From Pseudoneurospora amorphoporcata (taxonomy: Eukaryota > Ascomycota > Sordariomycetes > Sordariales > Sordariaceae): a stretch of 64,000 nucleotides of DNA. Below, piece by piece: positions 57,875-64,000 of the stretch. The notes under the pieces are model-generated. The model was not told the origin of the DNA and ran no database searches. It worked only from the letters and a program-made list of their open reading frames with translations. The stretch lies in NCBI GenBank assembly GCA_033297205.1, contig MU859127.1:1-64000 (forward strand), given 5' to 3'. The translations under genes and the position numbers were made by a program. Each line of letters starts with the position of its first letter. The first letter of the stretch is position 1.

Positions 57875-60800
57875 CTATTCTCCAATCTTCCTCGCCCGGA
57901 ACCCAATTCCAAACACTCTGCTCCGCAAAGCCAATGAGCTCAGCACCACGCTAATACTGCTCAAGGCCATGGCTAAACTAGCCCACACCGGATCCAACTT
58001 GACGTGGTTTCCCTCGCTCACGATCGGGTAGAAGGCACCCGCTGCCACAGGGAGCGCGATGCAGTTGTACACCACCGCCCACCCAAAGTTGAACTTGATC
58101 CTCCGCAAGATCGTGGCAGAGAGATCAAGGAGTGTCACTACCCCGCGCAGGTCGCTGTTGATGAGCACAAAATCCGCACTGCTGATGGCGATATCGGCTC
58201 CGGATCCGATAGCAATGCCGATATCTGCTGTGGCCAACGCTGGACTGTCATTGATGCCATCCCCAACCATGGCCACCATGGCGCGACGGGTACTGGATTC
58301 GCTGCCCTTGCCAACGCGCGCCTTTTCTGTCCCTTGCAGATACCTTATTTTATCAGCCTTCCCCGTAGGAAGCACTCCGGCCATGACCTGGTCGGCAGGA
58401 ATGCCCAGTTGATGTGCCACAGCAGCTGCTGTCACGGGGTTATCACCGGACAACATCCACACACGAGTACCCCGAGACTGGAGAGCTTTGACAATGAGCG
58501 GTGCTTCGGGACGAATAGGATCAGAGATTGACAAGGCAACCGAAAGAAGCCATGCATTGGCATCACTGCCCTGGTGTCGCCGTATGGCAACCAAAGCAAC
58601 CGACTTGGCTTCGCTTTTCCACTTCTGCAGCGTCTGGACAGTCTGATCCGAGACGGCAACTGAAAAGCCCTCCATAAGGGCTTCGCTACCGACAACGAGA
58701 TCAAAGTTATCTTCAGAGTCCACTCCTAAGCACCTGGCCTTCATTCCCTTGCCAGCAATCTCCTGCAACTCCTCGACTTGGACTTTGGCCGATGTCTTTG
58801 CCGCACAGAAAGCGACGATGGCTTTCGCTATCGGATGGCTGCTGTTCTCTTCGACTGCCCTCAGTGCCGCAAACACGATGCCAGCTTCACCACCCTCTGC
58901 GTCATGGAAAACCTCCGAGTCTGTGATCTTGGGCTCACCTCCCATCGTCAAGGTGCCAGTCTTGTCGAAAACAACGCAGTCAACCCTGCTAGCCTTCTCA
59001 AACGCTTCACCTCCTCCCTTGGCCAATATTCCATGTTTCGCCGCAATTCCACCGCCGACAAAGATGGCCGTCGGAGCTGCCAGCGCCAGGCCGCAGGGGC
59101 AAGCGACAACAAAGACGGATATGGCGAACTGCAACGCAAAGACGACCCATCCGCCCTTTGTGTCTCCAAGAAAGTCGTCCGACACATGACCACTATATCC
59201 AACAGCGAGCCAGATGATCCAAGTGGCAACGGCAATGGCGATCACGACGGGAACAAAATATGCCGTCAGTATATCTGCCACTTGCTCGATGGGAGCTCGT
59301 CTGGTCTGTCCTTCGCGGACGGCCTTGACGACCTCATCTAACATGGACTTGCCAGCAACACCCGTGACCCGGACCAAGAGCGGTGCATCCTTGTTGACGG
59401 TGCCCGTATACACCTCATCGCCAACGACCTTCTTGACCGGCTTGGACTCGCCAGTCAGACTGGACTCATCCATGTTTCCATGGCCGCGAACAACAATCCC
59501 GTCCGCCGGCGGGGAAGCACCATGGGGAATGCGCACAACATCACCGTAGTCAAGCGAATCCGCCTGCACCACCTCATCCTTTTCCTTCTCAGCAGTACCA
59601 TACCCATCTACCAGAATCGCCGTCGTCGGCCTGAGCTTCCCCAACATCTCCACCGCGTCTCCCGTCCTCGACTTGCTATACGACTCAATCAGCCGTCCCA
59701 CCAGCAAGAAAAATGTTAAGAAAACAACCGAGTCAAAGTAAAAGTCGGAATCATTAACCATATGTGTCTTTTGCGCTCCCGCAGCAATCATCTGGCAAAC
59801 GGAGCTCACGTACGCAATCGTCGTGCCCAGCGACATGAGCGTGTTCATGCTGCCGAACCGATAAAAGCGCTGCAGAAGGGGCACGCGACTACTTGGTCGC
59901 CACAACGTCCTGATCTCCTTGTAGGCGCGCCTGTGAAAGATGTCGGCGGCAAAGAAGTAGACGGGCGTGGCCAGGATGAAGAGTGCGATCTGCGCGCGCG
60001 AGATGCCGGACGTCCAGGGTTTCATCAGGAACTCGCGGGCGCTGTTACTTGAAGGCACCAGAGTCATGTACACGATACCGATGATGAAAGTCGGGATGGC
60101 GACGATGAAAGAAAAAATCACGCGCCAGAGGATTTGTAGTTGATGGTGCCGCTGGATGGCCTTGGACTGCTCCTCGAGGGAAGGTGGGTGGTAGATGGAT
60201 GCTTGAAAAGCCGGGTCGCTGGCCTCGATGGCCTTGAGGATATGTCGGATCGTGAACTCGGGCGCGTCGGGCGCGTAGACCACCTTGACGATCGGTCTCT
60301 TATGACTCGGTTGGCTGATCACGTCCAGCTGCGGCCTGCGGAATCCTGCCACCAGACTGGCGGAGACTCGTGACGGACAGTGTTCGCAGTACATGCCCTG
60401 GATGCGGATCTCGACTTCTCTTCTTTTTTGTCTTTGCTGTTCCTGTTCCTGTTCCTCCGGGTCCGAGTCCTGGTCCTGGATGGTGACGTTGACCAGTGTC
60501 TCCTCGTTAAGCGTCGCTTCGAACCCGAGATCTTCAACCTCCCCCACCAGCTTGTCGGCGTTCTCTTTACCGCCGATGAACTCGACCGTTGCGCTGTTGG
60601 TGAGCAGATTGACAGTGATGTCTTGCACCCAGTCCCGCTTCTTCATCTCGTTGGTGATGGAGTTGGCGCAAGATGCGCACGTCATTCCGCCAATGGATAA
60701 AGTGACTCGCCATGTGTCTGATGCGCTGCTTTCGCGGCGGGCTTTTGGTGCTGGTGGCTTGGACTTTGGCTTTGACGGAAGGTCGAGGGCAACGACCTTG

Positions 60801-61867
60801 TCGAGTTTCGCGTCATAGCCTAGGTCCTCGATGGCTTCGACCAGCTCGGTTGCCTTGCTTTCGTCGTGGATGTCAATGGCTGCACTGTTGTTGATTAGGT
60901 TGACGGAGACGTGGGCGATCCAGTCCTTTTTGCCAAGTTGGTTGGTGATGGTGTTGACGCAGGCGGCGCAGGTCATGCCGCCGATGGCGAATGTTGCTCT
61001 GTACAATGGTGGTGGTTGTGATTGAGACGATGGTACTTTTCCGAGATCCACCACGGTGTCTGCCGAAATCAACGACTTTGTTGTTGATGTTGATGTTGAC
61101 GCCATGTTCTTTTGTCGTCGAGCTGACAAATTTGGAGTAGCGTTGATACCTTTGACTTCCGACACTGAAGACTTGGGTCCGCAAACAACGACTGATTCCT
61201 TTTCTTTTATCTTTCCTTCTGCTACGTTGTGGCCTTTGGACGTGCGGCACTGCTCGCAGTTCTGGAGATGTGCTTCAGCCAGCTTCTGAGTCCGCAATGG
61301 CTGGGCCCCGGGAAGGTTAAGGTTGGTAACCCATCTGGAGAAGGCAGAGGGCGATGATGATGATGATGATGATGATGCTTGTGGCTGGCTGCCCGGGATG
61401 GGACATTTCTGCTGCTGCTGAGTGTCGTGATCGATGCCGAGAACCCCCCGAACCAGGAAGCCACTGTCATGGTTGTCGTTGTCACTACTAAGACCAGTAC
61501 TAGTAGCAGTCGTCGTTACACCGCTGACTTGGAAGCCGCTGTCTTCCAAGGCGCGGTGCATGTCTCTGATCAAGGACGTTGCAGATGCGGCTGAAGTGTC
61601 GTTGTCTGGGGTGCCCGAGTCGTAGTAATGTTCCACGGTGACGACCGAAGTGACCACGTTGGGCGAGACCCATCGGATATGATTAGAATCGCACTGGAAA
61701 AGAAGGTCCTTTATGGTCGAGACACACGAGGGACAGTGAAGGTTGGAAATGAGGAATGAGGTCGTGATTGTCTTCTTCTTGCCGGATGTCTCATTTCCAG
61801 TTCCAGTCGCGCTGCTGGACTGCTGCTGCTGCTGCCGCCGCGCTGGCATGCGCTTGGAGATTCCCAT
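57875..61867 (-). CDS. Copper-transporting P1B-type ATPase
   Basis: A single exon encodes 1330 aa. Metal-binding modules: CPSC at 45-48 in an N-terminal domain of its own type, then classical HMA motifs GMTCAAC (300-303), GMTCASC (397-400) and GMYCEHC (494-497). A second Cys pair, NCEQC, lies near 203-207. Eight membrane helices follow from about 580. P-type motifs: TGES at 805-808, CPC in the membrane at 923-925, DKTGTLT with the phosphorylated Asp968, SSHP around 1010, and GDGINDSP near residue 1230. CPC plus CxxC domains mark copper(I) transport. The protein is either a secretory-pathway copper pump (CCC2 type) or a plasma-membrane detoxification exporter (CRP1/CrpA type); the extra N-terminal CPSC domain and large size favour the latter, by family knowledge and not proven. 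The Ser run at 164-172 comes from a GAT/TCA triplet repeat in the DNA. Confidence 0.93.
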   Translation of the reverse strand: MGISKRMPARRQQQQQSSSATGTGNETSGKKKTITTSFLISNLHCPSCVSTIKDLLFQCDSNHIRWVSPNVVTSVVTVEHYYDSGTPDNDTSAASATSLIRDMHRALEDSGFQVSGVTTTATSTGLSSDNDNHDSGFLVRGVLGIDHDTQQQQKCPIPGSQPQASSSSSSSSPSAFSRWVTNLNLPGAQPLRTQKLAEAHLQNCEQCRTSKGHNVAEGKIKEKESVVVCGPKSSVSEVKGINATPNLSARRQKNMASTSTSTTKSLISADTVVDLGKVPSSQSQPPPLYRATFAIGGMTCAACVNTITNQLGKKDWIAHVSVNLINNSAAIDIHDESKATELVEAIEDLGYDAKLDKVVALDLPSKPKSKPPAPKARRESSASDTWRVTLSIGGMTCASCANSITNEMKKRDWVQDITVNLLTNSATVEFIGGKENADKLVGEVEDLGFEATLNEETLVNVTIQDQDSDPEEQEQEQQRQKRREVEIRIQGMYCEHCPSRVSASLVAGFRRPQLDVISQPSHKRPIVKVVYAPDAPEFTIRHILKAIEASDPAFQASIYHPPSLEEQSKAIQRHHQLQILWRVIFSFIVAIPTFIIGIVYMTLVPSSNSAREFLMKPWTSGISRAQIALFILATPVYFFAADIFHRRAYKEIRTLWRPSSRVPLLQRFYRFGSMNTLMSLGTTIAYVSSVCQMIAAGAQKTHMVNDSDFYFDSVVFLTFFLLVGRLIESYSKSRTGDAVEMLGKLRPTTAILVDGYGTAEKEKDEVVQADSLDYGDVVRIPHGASPPADGIVVRGHGNMDESSLTGESKPVKKVVGDEVYTGTVNKDAPLLVRVTGVAGKSMLDEVVKAVREGQTRRAPIEQVADILTAYFVPVVIAIAVATWIIWLAVGYSGHVSDDFLGDTKGGWVVFALQFAISVFVVACPCGLALAAPTAIFVGGGIAAKHGILAKGGGEAFEKASRVDCVVFDKTGTLTMGGEPKITDSEVFHDAEGGEAGIVFAALRAVEENSSHPIAKAIVAFCAAKTSAKVQVEELQEIAGKGMKARCLGVDSEDNFDLVVGSEALMEGFSVAVSDQTVQTLQKWKSEAKSVALVAIRRHQGSDANAWLLSVALSISDPIRPEAPLIVKALQSRGTRVWMLSGDNPVTAAAVAHQLGIPADQVMAGVLPTGKADKIRYLQGTEKARVGKGSESSTRRAMVAMVGDGINDSPALATADIGIAIGSGADIAISSADFVLINSDLRGVVTLLDLSATILRRIKFNFGWAVVYNCIALPVAAGAFYPIVSEGNHVKLDPVWASLAMALSSISVVLSSLALRSRVFGIGFRARKIGE

Positions 61868-63785
61868 GTTTGCCGATGCTTGCCAATGCTGATGGTTGGA
61901 TGTTTGGGTAGTTGTGTTGGAATTAAAAGGTTGATGATCACTTCTTGTGTCGGTACAATTTCCGTCAAGTGTTTGAAGGTGGACGAGTCGGAGCGTGGAT
62001 GTGAGACTGATGCGAGGATGTTCTTTTCCTGGTATGAGGTCGTGTATATTAGTCCCGTGTCCCGATTAGGAAATTCGGGGTTTGATAGGGTTGTACCTTT
62101 TAAAGCCTGAGTTCGCGATGAGAAGATGACTGAACGGTGGACGTAGTAGGAAGAATGTTTGATCCCTGATTGATTGGCTGTTGATGATGGAAGGTTGATA
62201 CTAACAAACAAAGACTGTTGTTGTTAACCTGCTGGTGTGGGGAACAAGGCGTATAAAAGGCGGATGGGGATTGTCGATGACAGAAACAAGTCGGTTGAAG
62301 ACGAGACTCGGGAAGGTATTAATGGAAAGTATTAGGAATGTGCCTTCCATTTGATTCTGCAAAAAAAAAATCATGCTCATCCATTCTTCTCTCCGTTGAC
62401 GCAGGCACTTATACCTCGCCAACGGGTACCTCGAGTATCGCCTTCCAGGTCACTGGTTATTACTCAGCTGGTGTTTTCACGCACAATTCGCGCAAAGAGC
62501 CAAGAGCACTCGCTGACTGAACAATGCGACATGGGATGGGATGGGATGAAATTGGCATCTGCCGGGGATTGATTGGAGAGATGAATGCAGAACAAACGCC
62601 TTTTTACGCAGGAACATGCAGGCATCGATTCTGCAAACCGCACAAACAATTTGAGGAGGGGATCGAGAATACCTATGTCGGACGGGTTTCTGAGCGGAGT
62701 GCAGTTGATCCTTGAGCATTGGTGATGATGTTGGCAAGGCTAGAACAAAGAAAAAAATGGCTGTTGGTCTCTAGAATAGCAACACGATTCAACTCTTGGC
62801 AATGTGTTCAGTTTTTGTTTTTGCCTATTCCTATCATGGTCATATCAGTCAGTCCTCGTGATGACGCCCAATGAATGAATAGGACTGAAGCATGACCGCC
62901 AAACATGTTGTGGAAATCGCAAGCCATAAGCAAGACACATTGATTTGATCCGATGCGTGTTGTAGAGTCCAACGGTTACAACTCTGATGGCTGTCAATAT
63001 AATGCGATGGAAGGTCTCCCCGTTGTTCCGCCGACCGATGAGAGTGGTGTTCCGGGTCACCCAAGCGGTACATCCGCATGCGACCGGAGGATAGTGGAAC
63101 CATTACTCCCCGAATCGCGACCGTCTTGTCGTCGGACTCGGCAGTGAATTCCCGGTGTTCCGGGCGCAGAGGCCGATGCCGAAAACGGAGCTGGCGAAAA
63201 AGTGCATGGAAGAAATCGCAATTGCATTTAGTTGCCACCCCTGCACGTGATCTGACCGACAGCCGGCCGGCCTAGGTTCGCCTGGAACTCGGCGTGTGCG
63301 GCAACTAACCCTAACCGGTTAGACCGAATCACGCAATCGACATCAATCGCACGCAGTTCGGACAGCGGCAACTTCAGACTGCCCTTTTTTTTTTTTTTTT
63401 TTTTTGTTAGTAGCGGGATGAACACCCAGACCACCCTCTCGTAGACAGTCCCCGCCGTGGGGGATTACGACTGGGGATACAATGGGATGGGATGTCCCGG
63501 CGCTGCGGAAACGGGGGTGGTCAACTTGCATGCCGCATCTTGAACCGCTCTATTCTAGTCTGTGTAGGAGTCGCTTTGTAATAAAGCTGCTATTTCCTCT
63601 CCTTTTTTCAGTCACCTTCATTTAACTCTCTTTTTTCCATCCCTCTGTGTCAACATCATATCTGCTCCGAGGAAGCAGTTATTTTGTTTCTTTTGCTTCC
63701 TGCGTGGATACGTCGTTGCGCGGGGCAATTATCCTCTTCCTCTTCTTTTTTGTTAATTGATACCCCATCATAACAAAACGTCAAG
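61868..63785. other. Divergent intergenic region, 1.9 kb
   Basis: Between the copper ATPase (-) and the gene at the right edge (+), so it holds both promoters. A run of 21 T lies at 63385-63405, pyrimidine-rich DNA at 63585-63780 probably forms the 5' UTR of the right-hand gene, and (gggat)3 occurs near 62532. No gene or RNA recognised. Confidence 0.5.
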
Positions 63786-64000
63786 ATGCCGTCCCTCTCC
63801 TCCATCTCCGGGCCGACCTATGTCACCAGCCAACTGCTTGTCCAGCAGACTGCCTACAAGCTCTCCGACAAGATCTTCTCCTACTCCCCCGACACCTTTG
63901 ACCTCGATGTCGCCGTCAAGGAATGGGCTCAGGCCAACGAGAAGAACGTCCACGGCGAGACCACCACCGTTGTTCCTCTCCAGACCAGGGCCGGTGCCGG
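63786..64000 (+). CDS. 5' part of probable sulfite reductase flavoprotein (MET10-like)
   Basis: The reading frame opens at ATG 63786 (context caagatgcc) and runs off the window edge after 71 codons. The visible part is SGPTYVTSQLLVQQTAYK, then SDKIFSYSPDTFDLDVAVKEWA and VVPLQTRAGAG. The order IFxY-S...KEW...QTRAGAG resembles the N terminus of yeast Met10 (IFAYKSF...KKW...DIRSGAG), the flavoprotein subunit of NADPH sulfite reductase. If right, the rest outside the window should show FAD- and NADPH-binding domains. Based on a short weak match, so the name is tentative; the existence of a coding start is well supported by sustained codon bias and a clean long pyrimidine-rich leader. Confidence 0.55.
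   Translation, partial: MPSLSSISGPTYVTSQLLVQQTAYKLSDKIFSYSPDTFDLDVAVKEWAQANEKNVHGETTTVVPLQTRAGA

Noticed and set aside
63305..63316. Telomere-like ctaaccctaacc string
   Set aside because: Only two units, so it is probably chance; a real interstitial telomere would be longer.

Overview
The window is nuclear DNA of a filamentous ascomycete, most likely a Sordariales species close to Neurospora or Sordaria. Reasons seen in the sequence: short introns (about 50-130 nt) with GTRAGT-type donors and CTAAC-type branch sites; fungal-specific families (Zn2Cys6 regulator, FAR-17a-like membrane protein, Rsm1/C3HC protein, CVNH lectin); a cytochrome c1 that I recall as nearly identical to Neurospora crassa CYT-1; and an AT-rich block at the left end that looks like RIP-mutated DNA. 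All gene models were built by hand from splice signals, reading phase and family conservation.

Layout. 1-1300: AT-rich, gene-free, with a MITE-like inverted repeat. 1.9-11.5 kb (+): monothiol glutaredoxin, Zn2Cys6 transcription factor, secreted GH13 alpha-amylase with CBM20. 11.9-23.0 kb (-): small secreted protein of unknown function, very large F-box protein, DNM1-type dynamin. 24.6-28.5 kb (+): COX19 and a fused alpha-beta succinyl-CoA-ligase-like protein. 28.7-30.8 kb (-): monocarboxylate-type MFS transporter. 33.7-36.8 kb (+): three-LIM-domain protein. 37.9-38.4 kb (-): SUMO. 39.6-43.9 kb (+): CMC4 and nucleoporin NUP84. 44.3-54.0 kb (-): CVNH protein, MBD4-like DNA glycosylase, cytochrome c1, DAHP synthase, FAR-17a-like protein. 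Then tRNA-Pro(UGG), C3HC/Rsm1 protein (-), a copper P-type ATPase (-), and at the right edge the 5' end of a probable sulfite reductase flavoprotein gene (+).

These are mostly unlinked housekeeping genes, as is normal in a fungal chromosome arm; I see no biosynthetic cluster. Several act in mitochondria: COX19, CMC4, cytochrome c1, dynamin DNM1 and, by its presequence-like N terminus, the ligase fusion.

The most interesting points are a predicted 3-nt micro-exon inside the zinc-cluster codons of the transcription factor, the fused succinyl-CoA-ligase-like gene, an MBD4-type mismatch glycosylase in a fungus that shows RIP-like sequence, and three apparent single-base lesions (an amylase splice donor, the 3' end of the MFS gene, the 3' end of cytochrome c1) that are either real mutations or assembly errors.
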